From: Mogibacterium sp.
Lineage (GTDB): Bacteria > Bacillota > Clostridia > Peptostreptococcales > Anaerovoracaceae
Assembly (NCBI GenBank): GCA_017403955.1
Contig: JAFRDH010000022.1
Span: 107,380-171,379, forward strand
Reading direction: 5' to 3'
Length of the DNA stretch: 64,000 nucleotides
A program made the position numbers and the translations under genes. Below, piece after piece: positions 53,209-62,192 of the stretch (the first letter of the stretch is position 1; each line of letters starts with the position of its first letter). The notes beneath the pieces are model-generated. The model did not search any database. It was not told the origin of the DNA and worked only from the letters and a program-made list of their open reading frames with translations.

Positions 53209-53700
53209 ATGAGTTTATATTTTCCGATGTTTTTTGATCTGTCAGAAAAGAATGTCCTGTTCATCGGAGCAGGCAAAATAGCTGTGCGCAGACTTATAAA
53301 CATATTTCAGTTTGTCGGTTCAGTTACAGTGATCGCGCCTGAATGCGATCCGGATATTCAGAAAATCGCAGATGCAGGATATATCAATTATTACCGCAGA
53401 AGATTCGATGAGAATGACCTTGAAGGGATCGATATAGCTTTTATCTCAACAGGTCACGCAGGCACAGATGTCAGGATAGCCGGAATGTGCAGGAGAAGGC
53501 ATATTCTTGTAAACGTGGCAAGCGACAAATCACTTTGCGATTTCTATTTCCCTGGCATCGCCAAGAAGGGTCCTGTAGTCGTCGGAGTTACTGCCGGCGG
53601 GGAAGACCACAAGCTTGCCGCTGAAACAACAGCCAAGATAAAGAAACTGCTTGACTACATTGATATACCGGAATCGGATGATGCAGATGGCAGATACTGA
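53209..53700 (+). CDS. Precorrin-2 dehydrogenase (siroheme synthase N-domain)
   Basis: 163-residue NAD-dependent enzyme that oxidises precorrin-2 to sirohydrochlorin, the substrate of CbiK. Rossmann start YFPMFFDLSEKNVLFIGAGK with AVRRL, and NVASDKSLCDFYFPGIAKKG, both as in CysG-N/Met8/SirC. It is short, with the C-terminal helical domain mostly missing, so the ferrochelatase function of Met8 is unlikely. The last 20 bases overlap the VWA gene. Confidence 0.92.
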   Translation: MSLYFPMFFDLSEKNVLFIGAGKIAVRRLINIFQFVGSVTVIAPECDPDIQKIADAGYINYYRRRFDENDLEGIDIAFISTGHAGTDVRIAGMCRRRHILVNVASDKSLCDFYFPGIAKKGPVVVGVTAGGEDHKLAAETTAKIKKLLDYIDIPESDDADGRY

Positions 53701-55027
53701 TGAGATACTGAAACTCGCTAATGATGTGCTGGATATTTCCAGAAACAAGCTTCTTGTGAACCTTCGCTACATGGATGTTGCACTGACATTTCACAGGAAG
53801 CATGTTTATGATGGGAGCATTTCCGCAAATTCAGACTGTATCTGGTTCGATCCTCTTTATGTCCTGAACGTATACAAAGAATCCAGAGAAGAAATCACCA
53901 GGAATTATCTTCATCTCGTCCTGCACTGTGTATTCCTGCACCAGTTTGCCGGGGCAAGAATAGACAGGGCAAGATGGGACCTTGCGTGTGATGTGGCAGT
54001 CGAGAGCACTATCTGTGAGCTCAGACTTGCCTGCACCGGAAGCGACAGGGAAGACAGACAGCTGCTTTTGATCAGACGGCTGAGATCTGAGATAAAATAT
54101 CTCACTGCGGAGAAAATATATGCATGGCTTGAGAACAAGCCGTCATGGGTCCGCATAGATGAATGGCTGGAACTCTTTTCGGTGGACGATCACAGCACAT
54201 GGTATGATCATGAGAGCAATAGTTCAGGGACTGCATCGCAAAGCCGGCTTGCCGGTCCGTCTCCTGAAGTCCGCTCCGCTGATGAAGATCAGTGGAAGAA
54301 TATTGCACGGCAGATAGAAATGGAGCTTGAGATATTCGCCAAAGTCAGAGGCGAAGGTGCCGGCAACCTCATTCAGAACATTCGGGCAGTGACCCGTGAG
54401 CGCTGCGATTACTCGGATTTTCTCCGCAAGTTCGCTTCTGTGGGCGAAGAGATGAAGGTCTCGGACAGTGAATTCGACTATATTTATTACACATATGGTC
54501 TCAGTAACTACAGGAACATGCCGCTCATCGAGCCGCTCGAATACCGGGAAGACCACCGGATCAGAGATTTTGTCATAGCTATAGACACATCCGGGTCAGT
54601 GGCAGGAGATGAAGTCCGGACATTCCTCAGGAAAACATATGGTATCCTCAATCAGCAGGGATCGTTCTTCAGAGACATCAATGTCCATATCATTCAATGT
54701 GATGCCGAGATACAGGATGATCATGTCATAAGAACCACCGCGGATTTCGACAGATATCTCGAGGAGATGGAGATCAGGGGACTCGGCGGGACCGACTTCA
54801 GACCTGTTTTCAGATATGTGGATGAACTGATCAGAGATGGCGCGTTCAGTGATCTCAAAGGACTTATATATTTCACTGACGGACTCGGGACATATCCGGA
54901 AACGAAGCCCGGATACAAGACAGCATTCGTTTTCGTAGACGATGGATACAACCTGCCGGCAGTTCCGGTATGGGCAATAAGAGTACTGCTTCAGCAGGAC
55001 GAACTAAGGGAAGGAATCATTCAATGA
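53681..55027 (+). CDS. VWA-like / DUF2201-type putative metallopeptidase protein
   Basis: 448 residues. The N-terminal half is helical and resembles DUF2201 proteins, with the degenerate peptidase-like block YLHLVLHCVFLHQF. The C-terminal half is a VWA domain with a MIDAS-type FVIAIDTSGSVAGDE, a GGTDFRP threonine motif, and FTDGLGTYPE. It is paired with the AAA+ gene 3' of it (ATGA overlap). Such VWA/MoxR pairs mature or insert metals into partner enzymes. Start choice among ATG 53678, 53681 and 53687 is uncertain; 53681 has the best spacing to GGAA. Confidence 0.8.
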   Translation: MQMADTDEILKLANDVLDISRNKLLVNLRYMDVALTFHRKHVYDGSISANSDCIWFDPLYVLNVYKESREEITRNYLHLVLHCVFLHQFAGARIDRARWDLACDVAVESTICELRLACTGSDREDRQLLLIRRLRSEIKYLTAEKIYAWLENKPSWVRIDEWLELFSVDDHSTWYDHESNSSGTASQSRLAGPSPEVRSADEDQWKNIARQIEMELEIFAKVRGEGAGNLIQNIRAVTRERCDYSDFLRKFASVGEEMKVSDSEFDYIYYTYGLSNYRNMPLIEPLEYREDHRIRDFVIAIDTSGSVAGDEVRTFLRKTYGILNQQGSFFRDINVHIIQCDAEIQDDHVIRTTADFDRYLEEMEIRGLGGTDFRPVFRYVDELIRDGAFSDLKGLIYFTDGLGTYPETKPGYKTAFVFVDDGYNLPAVPVWAIRVLLQQDELREGIIQ

Positions 55028-56523
55028 ATATAAACAAAGCAAAGATCCAGATAAGAAATGCGGTCAAGGCTTACCTGACTAAAGATGACATGGGAGAATA
55101 TGTAATACCTATCGAGAAACAGAGACCGGTACTTCTGATCGGTCCTCCGGGGATCGGGAAGACTGCCATTATGGAGCAGATCGCTGCTGAACTCGGGATC
55201 GGTCTGGTTTCATATTCCATGACTCATCACACAAGGCAGAGCGCTATAGGACTTCCTTTTATCTCTCACAGGACTTTCGATGGTAAGGAATATGATGTGA
55301 CAGAATATACGATGAGTGAGATCATAGCATCTGTGTATGAACTGATGGAAGAAACCGGTGTCAGGGAAGGGATCCTTTTCCTCGATGAGATCAACTGCGT
55401 ATCTGAGACACTTTCTCCTCTGATGCTACAGTTCCTTCAGTATAAGGTGTTCGGAAGACATCGTATCCCTGACGGATGGATCATCGTAGCTGCAGGAAAT
55501 CCGCCTGAATACAATGATTCTGTAAGAGATTTTGACATAGTCACTCTTGACAGACTCAAGAAAATTGACGTCGAGGCAGACTATGAGACATGGAAAGAAT
55601 ATGCTGCCAAGGTCAGCATCCATCCTGCGATCATGACATTCCTTCAGAGCAAAAGAAACAGATTCTACTCAGTTGAGACAACTGTCAGCGGCAGGAGCAT
55701 CGTGACCCCGAGAGGCTGGGAAGATCTGAGCAAAATGCTTTATCTCTATGAGCAGAATGACCTGACCGTAGATGAAGACCTGATCATACAGTATCTGCAG
55801 GACCCTTCAGCGGCAAAGGAATTCGCAGTCTATTATGACCTTTTCAATAAGTACAGAACGGAATATCCTGTAGAGGATATCCTGTATGGAAGATACGATG
55901 AAGAGATATCTCAGAGAGCTGCGGATGCAGGTTTTGACGAGGTATATACTCTTATCGGGTTGCTTCTCGGAAATGTACGTCAGGATGTAAGAGCGTGCAT
56001 CAGCGAGCATCAGGTGATCGAGAATGTAAGGAACTGCCTTAAGGATTATGCCGGAGGCGAGGGATATGCTGCGCCGGAAGACTGCATCAGAACGATCATA
56101 GATGAAGAAGAGAAGAAGCTTTCTTCCGGAAAAAGATCCGGCTCTATGGACGAGGACAGGCGCAAAGTTCTCGTCAGGACAATAGATGTCCTCAGTGAAA
56201 TGGAGAAAGGCATCGCAGGATCCTCAGGTTATCCGGAGACGTTCGGTATCATGAGAGACAAATACGGAGAAATGGTACGTGACCATGCGGAAGATGTCGG
56301 CGAGGCACAGACCAAGATGACCGGCCTTCTCAAGTTCGCCGAAAAGTGCTGGGGTGAAGGCAAGGAAATGCTGATGATCGTAACAGAACTTACCGCAGAC
56401 CCGTACTCAGCAGATTTCATAAACAGATATGGCTGTGATGAATACTTCCGGCATAACAAAGATCTTCTCTTCAGTGAACGACAGCTCGAAATAGACCGGA
56501 AAATCAGTGAAATAACCAAATAA
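55024..56523 (+). CDS. MoxR-like AAA+ ATPase
   Basis: 499 residues. AAA+ core in the first 270 residues: Walker A LIGPPGIGKTAIM, Walker B ILFLDEINCV, sensor 1 VAAGNPPEYND, and a TPRGWEDLSKM sensor-2 region. The C-terminal 230 residues are helical and of no known domain. ATG 55024 overlaps the VWA stop, showing coupled translation. An N-terminally longer frame lies inside the VWA gene. It probably works with the VWA protein as a chaperone for a metalloenzyme; context suggests the corrinoid methyltransfer system that follows, but this is inference. Confidence 0.85.
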   Translation: MNINKAKIQIRNAVKAYLTKDDMGEYVIPIEKQRPVLLIGPPGIGKTAIMEQIAAELGIGLVSYSMTHHTRQSAIGLPFISHRTFDGKEYDVTEYTMSEIIASVYELMEETGVREGILFLDEINCVSETLSPLMLQFLQYKVFGRHRIPDGWIIVAAGNPPEYNDSVRDFDIVTLDRLKKIDVEADYETWKEYAAKVSIHPAIMTFLQSKRNRFYSVETTVSGRSIVTPRGWEDLSKMLYLYEQNDLTVDEDLIIQYLQDPSAAKEFAVYYDLFNKYRTEYPVEDILYGRYDEEISQRAADAGFDEVYTLIGLLLGNVRQDVRACISEHQVIENVRNCLKDYAGGEGYAAPEDCIRTIIDEEEKKLSSGKRSGSMDEDRRKVLVRTIDVLSEMEKGIAGSSGYPETFGIMRDKYGEMVRDHAEDVGEAQTKMTGLLKFAEKCWGEGKEMLMIVTELTADPYSADFINRYGCDEYFRHNKDLLFSERQLEIDRKISEITK

Positions 56524-56532
56524 ATCACCAAT

Positions 56533-56556
56533 GCCCGCACTTGTGCGGGCTTTATT
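56533..56556 (+). terminator. Terminator after the AAA+ gene
   Basis: Stem GCCCGCAC / GTGCGGGC with a tight loop, then TTTATT. It closes the cobalamin/VWA run. Confidence 0.85.
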
Positions 56557-56622
56557 AGTATCGCGAATACTTACTGCTCGGTCATATAGCTGATATCAAT
56601 AATCCTTAAATACTTCTTCAGA

Positions 56623-56628
56623 TATAAT
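56623..56628 (+). promoter_or_regulatory. -10 box for the methyltransferase operon
   Basis: Perfect TATAAT, about 45 bases upstream of ATG 56674; the -35 region is weak (CTTAAA/TAATCC), which suggests activator dependence. Confidence 0.5.
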
Positions 56629-56673
56629 GAAAGTCGTAGATTTTATTGTTAATTTCTGAACCGAGGTGTAAGC

Positions 56674-57822
56674 ATGAACTACGAAGAACTCAAAAAAGAG
56701 ATGGAAAAATACCCGGAGACTATGTCTGCGGGTGAGAGAATGCAGAAATACGCTGCTGGAGAAGAGGTAGATCATATACCTTTCTCGATCCAGAGCAACG
56801 AAGAAGCTATGGCGAATATCTTCGGATATACTACTGCTCAGTGGAGAAATGATGTCAAAGTCCATATCGATGTCATCAAACGCAGAAAAGAAGAATTCAA
56901 CATCGTCGGACTGGCTTCCGGGCTCAGACTGAGAACGATGGCGCAGGCCGTCGGATCCGAGATATACTTCCCTGAGGTGGGAATCGACCGCGTGATCAAG
57001 CCTGTACTGACAGACTGGTCCCAGCTCAAAGAGCTCATGAAGGATGATCCGAAGAAGAACCCTGTATTTCTGGCTGTCCTTCAGAGAGGTATCGATCTTA
57101 AGGCTGCTTTCCCGGAAATGGGTATTGCAATGCCGGTTGCAGGACCTTTCACGAATGCGTCTCTTATCAGACCGGTAGAAATGATCCTGAGAGATACCGT
57201 AAGACATCAGGAAGAACTCAACGACCTCCTCAAATGGTGCGTAGACTATACAGTTGCTTATGCTGAGATGTTCGCAGACGAATTCGGCGGCGGAGGCTGC
57301 ACGATCTGTGACCCGATCAGTTGTTCAGATATCCTCGGCAAGAGGAATTACAAGAAATTCTCAGAACCTCATCTTGAGTATCTGATCGAGGGACTTACAC
57401 AGACTCTTGGCAGGAAGCCTGGGATCCACATTTGCGGCAAGACTTCACCGCTGTGGGAAGACATGACCAAACTCAAAGTATCCAGCTTCAGCGTAGACAA
57501 TATGGAAGACCTCGCAGCAGCAAGAGATATCATGGGACCACACTTCGGCCTTGTAGGAAATGTAGCACCTGTCGATGTCATGCTGAACGGTACTATCGAT
57601 GATGTTATCGAGACATGCAAACAATGCATCATCAAGGGATCAGAAGCACAGAACGGATACACACTCGGAACAGGATGCCAGGTCCCGATCGGAACACCAA
57701 GAGAGAACTTCGATGCATTCATCTTTGCAGCGCGCAAGTACGGAAGAGGGGCAAGGAAAGGTTATCTGCCGCTTGGCATAGCTGAGGAAGCGCTCAACGA
57801 AGCAATCGATACAAAGGAATAA
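56674..57822 (+). CDS. URO-D-type corrinoid methyltransferase
   Basis: 382-residue barrel protein related to MtaA/CmuA. Zinc ligand set H252-I-C254-G and C335 (TGCQVP) is complete, so it can activate a thiol or other nucleophile for methyl transfer from or to a corrinoid. It lacks the arginine pattern of true uroporphyrinogen decarboxylase, and no heme genes are nearby. An extra cysteine-rich loop (GGGGCTICDPISCSDI, residues 205-220) stands out. The corrinoid protein gene follows after 58 bases. Substrate unknown. Confidence 0.85.
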   Translation: MNYEELKKEMEKYPETMSAGERMQKYAAGEEVDHIPFSIQSNEEAMANIFGYTTAQWRNDVKVHIDVIKRRKEEFNIVGLASGLRLRTMAQAVGSEIYFPEVGIDRVIKPVLTDWSQLKELMKDDPKKNPVFLAVLQRGIDLKAAFPEMGIAMPVAGPFTNASLIRPVEMILRDTVRHQEELNDLLKWCVDYTVAYAEMFADEFGGGGCTICDPISCSDILGKRNYKKFSEPHLEYLIEGLTQTLGRKPGIHICGKTSPLWEDMTKLKVSSFSVDNMEDLAAARDIMGPHFGLVGNVAPVDVMLNGTIDDVIETCKQCIIKGSEAQNGYTLGTGCQVPIGTPRENFDAFIFAARKYGRGARKGYLPLGIAEEALNEAIDTKE

Positions 57823-57880
57823 TTACCGGTATTCTTTTCAGGACTCTAAGTATATATAATAAAGGAGATAATTGTTGATT

Positions 57881-58534
57881 ATGGCTACGAAAGAAGAATT
57901 ACTGCAGAAAATGTCAGACTATGTCTTCGAGATGGAAGACGAAGAAATCGCTGATGTCTGTGAAGAATATATTGAGGCAGGATTTGATCCTCTTGACGGG
58001 ATCCTGCATGGTCTTGTAGACGGAATGAACCGTGCAAGCGAAATGTATGATCAGGAAGAGTACTTCGTAACAGACCTTCTGCTCTGCTCAGACGCGATGT
58101 ATGCAGGCCTTGACGTTCTTCGTCCGCACCTTCCTGAAGATGCAAGCATGGGCGAATCCAAGAAGGCAGTCATCGGTGTTATCGAGGGTGATACACACGA
58201 TATCGGAAAGAACCTCGTTAAGATCATGATGGAAACTGCAGGTTTCGAGATGTATGACCTCGGAAGAGACGTTCCTATCGACAGCTTCATTGAGAAGGCA
58301 AAGGAAGTTGATGCTGACCTCATCATGATGTCAACCCTTATGACAACAACTATGCCGGGCATGAGAACAGTTATCGAGAAGCTCAAAGAGCAGGGTATAA
58401 GAGATAACTTCAAGGTCATGGTCGGCGGAAGCCCTATTTCCGTGAAGTATGCAGAGGATATCGGTGCAGACGGATATTCAAGAAATGCAGTTGAAGCCGT
58501 AGAAGTAGCAAAGAAACTCTGCGGTGTTGAATAA
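57881..58534 (+). CDS. Methyltransferase corrinoid protein
   Basis: 217-residue MtaC/MtvC-type cobalamin carrier. Residues 1-88 are the helical cap, 95-217 the Rossmann B12 domain with D104-T-H106-D-I-G109, where H106 would ligate cobalt, followed by MMSTLMTTTMPG and VGGSPIS. The start is ambiguous: AAAGGAG is 13 bases before ATG 57881, while TTG codons at 57872 and 57875 are closer. It accepts and donates the methyl group between the URO-D proteins of this operon. Confidence 0.93.
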   Translation: MATKEELLQKMSDYVFEMEDEEIADVCEEYIEAGFDPLDGILHGLVDGMNRASEMYDQEEYFVTDLLLCSDAMYAGLDVLRPHLPEDASMGESKKAVIGVIEGDTHDIGKNLVKIMMETAGFEMYDLGRDVPIDSFIEKAKEVDADLIMMSTLMTTTMPGMRTVIEKLKEQGIRDNFKVMVGGSPISVKYAEDIGADGYSRNAVEAVEVAKKLCGVE

Positions 58535-58563
58535 TAACTTATCACTTGGGAGGTAATCAGATA

Positions 58564-60366
58564 ATGCCGCTTCTAACGGTCAAGCCACAAGGCAAAGCAA
58601 TAGAATTCACTCCTGGTCAGACACTCACTGATCTGATGCTCGGTGCCGGAATATTCGTTGACAACGCATGCGGGGGCAAGGGCATCTGCGGAAAATGCAA
58701 GGTAAGGATCCTTGAAGGCGATGCCGGAGCGATTACTGAAACAGAACTTGGGATACTTAAGCAGGATGAAGTCGAGTCTGGGATCAGACTCGGCTGTCTT
58801 GTTGTTCCTGACAGTGATCTGACAGTGGAATCACTCCAGAAAGAAAAGAAACACGATGTTCTTACATCAGGCTATCTTCCGGATTTCGAGTTCAAAACGG
58901 ATATCATCAAGACACAGGTCACGATCCACAAACCTACACTTGATGATCAGACTCCGTTTGAAGATCAGATACTTGAAGAGACCGGAGCAGAAGGAATGGA
59001 CTATACTGCTCTCGGAATAGATTCGATGAAGCCTGGAGAATATACTGCAGTCATTCATAAGAACAGAGTTATCGGTCTTGAACATGGTGATACGACAAGC
59101 AGAAGATTCGGCGTCGCGATAGATATCGGTACGACAACTGTTGTCTGCTCTCTTGTGGACATGAATACCGGAGAGGAACTCGGACATGCATCGGAAATCA
59201 ATGCGCAGAAGCATTTTGGCCTTGATGTACTGACGAGGATCACCTATGAGATCGAGCATCCTGACGATGGGATCATCATGCTCAGAAAGGCCATAGTAGG
59301 CTCGATCAATAAGATGATCGGTTCGATCTGCACGAAATACGGTGTGAGTACGGATGAGATCTATGAGCTGACGGTCGGTGCTAACTGCACGATGATGCAC
59401 ATGCTCGTCGGAGTCGATGCCACGCCGATAGGCAAGGCGCCATTTGCGCCTGTTTTTGCCAAAGCCAAAGATATCATGGCTTCAGAGATCGGACTCAAAG
59501 CAGCTCCGGGCGCAAGACTTTACTGTCTGCCTTCAGTATCCGCATATATCGGAGCAGACATCGTTGCCGGAGCTTATGTATGTGATCTCAAGCACCGCAA
59601 AGGCAATACTATTTTCATCGATATAGGTACCAACGGTGAGATCGTACTGGCTGCAAACGGGAAACTGATGTCATGTTCTTGTGCTGCAGGACCGGCTCTT
59701 GAGGGAATGAATATAAGCTCGGGAATGCGTGCGGCAGAAGGAGCGATCGAGGATATCCACATCGGCGAGGACGGCCTCGAGCTCAAAGTGATCGGAGACT
59801 GCGAGCCTGCAGGTATTTGCGGAAGCGGGATCCTCACAGCCACCAAGGAGCTTCTCAGAACAGGAATTGTCAGGAAGACAGGAGCATTCGTCAAGGCGGA
59901 CAAGTTCCCTGCTGACGATTACAGATCGAAATACATTCTCGTGGACGAAGACGGCAAGAGATCATTCAAGATGACAGACGGGGATGAGCCGCTTTGCATC
60001 ACCATGGGAGACATAAGACAGGTTCAGCTTGCCAAAGGCGCTATACTTTCGGGCTTCATGGCTCTGATGAAGAAAGCAGGTATAGGTATGCAGGATCTTG
60101 ATAAGGTCCTCATCGCCGGCCAGTTCGGTGCACACCTTCCGGCCGACAGCATTACCGGAACCGGAATACTGCCTTTCGATGTAGAAGACAAGATCGAGTA
60201 CGTCGGAAATACATCCAAGACCGGAGCATATATGGCACTGATGTCATCGGATGTAAAGCGCGAGATGGAAGAACTTGCACATGAGATGGATTATCTCGAA
60301 CTCGGAGCAACAGACAACTATGAGAGACTGCTCTCCGAATGCTTGATTTTCCCTTCGTTCAAATAA
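58564..60366 (+). CDS. RACo-type corrinoid activation protein (2Fe-2S, ASKHA-like ATPase)
   Basis: 600 residues. N-terminal [2Fe-2S] ferredoxin with C36-x5-C42-x2-C45-x32-C78, a linker, then the large DUF4445/ASKHA region: FGVAIDIGTTTVVCSLVDM (near residue 180), NAQKHFGLDVLTRI, and FIDIGTNGEIVLAANGKL, ending GQFGAHLPADS. Such proteins reduce accidentally oxidised cob(II) corrinoid to the active cob(I) state using ATP. GGGAGGT gives ATG 58564. Direct neighbour of its presumed substrate at 57881. Confidence 0.93.
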   Translation: MPLLTVKPQGKAIEFTPGQTLTDLMLGAGIFVDNACGGKGICGKCKVRILEGDAGAITETELGILKQDEVESGIRLGCLVVPDSDLTVESLQKEKKHDVLTSGYLPDFEFKTDIIKTQVTIHKPTLDDQTPFEDQILEETGAEGMDYTALGIDSMKPGEYTAVIHKNRVIGLEHGDTTSRRFGVAIDIGTTTVVCSLVDMNTGEELGHASEINAQKHFGLDVLTRITYEIEHPDDGIIMLRKAIVGSINKMIGSICTKYGVSTDEIYELTVGANCTMMHMLVGVDATPIGKAPFAPVFAKAKDIMASEIGLKAAPGARLYCLPSVSAYIGADIVAGAYVCDLKHRKGNTIFIDIGTNGEIVLAANGKLMSCSCAAGPALEGMNISSGMRAAEGAIEDIHIGEDGLELKVIGDCEPAGICGSGILTATKELLRTGIVRKTGAFVKADKFPADDYRSKYILVDEDGKRSFKMTDGDEPLCITMGDIRQVQLAKGAILSGFMALMKKAGIGMQDLDKVLIAGQFGAHLPADSITGTGILPFDVEDKIEYVGNTSKTGAYMALMSSDVKREMEELAHEMDYLELGATDNYERLLSECLIFPSFK

Positions 60367-60411
60367 ATAAGGAATCTGCCCGGAGGGGCAGGGAATAGGA
60401 ATTTTACAGTT

Positions 60412-61431
60412 ATGACTACTGCTAATGAAAGACTAATAAAGATCCTTTCGGGTCAGAAGGTCGACAGGCCTGCATGTATCTGCCCGGGAGGAATGATGAA
60501 TATGGTTACCAAGGAGCTCCAGGACGTTGCAGGTGTATATCTTCCTGAGGCTCACACTGATGCAAGAATGATGGCTGATCTTGCCAAGGCTATAGTAGAT
60601 CAGGGCTGCTTCGAGAACTACGGAGTTCCTTTCTGCATGTCAGTAGAGGCGGAAGCTCTCGGCGCTACCTGCACGATGGGGTCGCAGCTTTTCGAACCTC
60701 ATATCACCGGATATGCTATCGATACAGTTGAGGATTACAAGAAGCTCTCACCGATGGACCTTGAGTCCGGACGCGCGAAGGTAGTACTCGATGCGATCAG
60801 GATCCTGAAGGAGGAAACAAGCGACTATCCGATCGTCGGCAATCTTGTCGGACCTGTGAGTGTAGCCAGCTCAGTAATGGAGCCGACCAGATATTACAAG
60901 CAGCTCCGTCAGAAGAGAGAGCTTGCGCATGAATATATGCAGTTTGTAACAGATCAGCTGATCAGATTCGGACTTGCTGAGGTCGAGGCGGGTGCTAATG
61001 TCATCGTTATCTCAGATCCGAGCGGTACCGGTGAGATCCTCGGACCTAAATACTTCGATGAGTATGCGGTCACATATATCAACCAGGTCGTAGATGCAGT
61101 TGCCGCAGCAGGTGCAAAGACAATAGTCCACATCTGCGGTCAGATGAAATCCGTTTATGACAAAGTCGCCAAGATACACAGCGATGCATTCAGCTTTGAT
61201 GCTGTAGTTTCGATACGTGAGGCCAAGACACAGCTCCCTGACAAAGTGATCATGGGCAATGTCAGCACTTTCGCTATCGAGATGCAGAATACGAGCACAG
61301 TAGAGAAGCTGGCAAGAAGCTGCTATAACGCCGGCTCGGATATCATATCTCCTGCATGCGGACTGGGTATGGGTTCGCCTCTTGAAAATGTAAAGGCAGT
61401 GCTCAGCACAGTCAGAACATTTGGTGAATAA
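60412..61431 (+). CDS. Second URO-D-type methyltransferase (MtaA-like)
   Basis: 339 residues, close to methylcobamide:CoM methyltransferase MtaA in shape: ANERLIKILSGQKVDRP start, ISDPSGTGEILGPKYF, zinc ligands H240-I-C242-G and C316 (SPACGLGMGSPLENV). Complete zinc site, so probably active. With the protein at 56674 it could form the two ends of a methyl relay across the corrinoid protein. Coenzyme M is not expected in this bacterium; tetrahydrofolate or another thiol acceptor is more likely. Confidence 0.88.
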   Translation: MTTANERLIKILSGQKVDRPACICPGGMMNMVTKELQDVAGVYLPEAHTDARMMADLAKAIVDQGCFENYGVPFCMSVEAEALGATCTMGSQLFEPHITGYAIDTVEDYKKLSPMDLESGRAKVVLDAIRILKEETSDYPIVGNLVGPVSVASSVMEPTRYYKQLRQKRELAHEYMQFVTDQLIRFGLAEVEAGANVIVISDPSGTGEILGPKYFDEYAVTYINQVVDAVAAAGAKTIVHICGQMKSVYDKVAKIHSDAFSFDAVVSIREAKTQLPDKVIMGNVSTFAIEMQNTSTVEKLARSCYNAGSDIISPACGLGMGSPLENVKAVLSTVRTFGE

Positions 61432-61432
61432 T

Positions 61433-62173
61433 ATGCCTGCACTTATTGATGGTGACAGGTTGATCAAGTATGAAGATGCTGCGGTGCATTTTGTTGTGCC
61501 GCAGCATATCAGATATATAGAGGAATTGGCTTTTGCCGGTTCGGATTCTCTTGTCAGCATTGAGCTGCCGCAGGCAGTCGACTATATCGGCAATTACGCA
61601 TTCAGAATGTGCAGCTGCCTGCAGGAGATAACTCTTCCTGACAACATTATTTCAGCAGGATCCGGCCTTTTCCAGCACTGCTGGAAGCTTAAGAGCATCA
61701 GACTTCCGGAGGGGATGGAGATGATCGGAGGCGAAATGTTCGAGAGCTGCCACGGACTAAGATCGCTCACTATCCCGGATTCGATCGTAAAGATAGAACG
61801 CAATGCGTTCAGCGGATGCAGAAACCTGACAGAGATCATGATCGATCCGTCCAGGATAAGGATTCTTCCGGCTTCTGCAAGATCAGTGGCGGCGCTTACA
61901 TATATGGAGAGAAATTCCGTAGATGGGGGCAGCAGCGATATAGATGAGTATGCATGGGAGCGGCAGGGCAATCTTCTCGACCTTGCGATCAACAGGAGAA
62001 ATGCTGAGGCTGTCAGATATATGCTCAGGCGCGGGCTTGTAACAGAGGCTGCTCTCAGAGAATATCTCAGGAGATCTGCAGTCAGAGACCGGGTAGAGAT
62101 CACTGCGCTTCTCCTTGAATACGGGAGAAGTGTAACCACTGAGGATCCTTTTGAAGAAGATCCGTTCAAATAG
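61433..62173 (+). CDS. Leucine-rich-repeat (BspA-type) protein with ankyrin-like tail
   Basis: 246 residues, no signal peptide, so probably cytoplasmic. Residues 20-150 are four to five LRR_5 repeats of the pattern 'L..I.LP..v..Ig..aF..C..L' (IELPQAVDYIGNYAF, ITLPDNIISAGSGLF, IRLPEGMEMIGGEMF, LTIPDSIVKIERNAF). Residues 180-235 look like ankyrin repeats (LLDLAINRRNAEAVRYMLRR, ITALLLEYGRS). BspA-type repeats are usually on surface proteins; finding one inside a corrinoid methyltransferase operon, starting one base after the previous stop, is unusual. Probably a protein-binding scaffold. Confidence 0.75.
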   Translation: MPALIDGDRLIKYEDAAVHFVVPQHIRYIEELAFAGSDSLVSIELPQAVDYIGNYAFRMCSCLQEITLPDNIISAGSGLFQHCWKLKSIRLPEGMEMIGGEMFESCHGLRSLTIPDSIVKIERNAFSGCRNLTEIMIDPSRIRILPASARSVAALTYMERNSVDGGSSDIDEYAWERQGNLLDLAINRRNAEAVRYMLRRGLVTEAALREYLRRSAVRDRVEITALLLEYGRSVTTEDPFEEDPFK

Positions 62174-62192
62174 AAATACAGGAGTTAGTAAA

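Noticed and set aside
53681-56523. Aerobic cobaltochelatase CobS/CobT subunits
   Set aside because: No CobN is present, two CbiK genes fill the chelatase role, and the VWA protein carries a DUF2201-like N-terminus instead of the CobT arrangement.
56674-57822. Uroporphyrinogen decarboxylase (hemE) for heme synthesis
   Set aside because: It has an HxCG...C zinc site and stands with a corrinoid protein and reactivase; it is a methyltransferase of the same fold. The same holds for 21394, 60412 and 62193.
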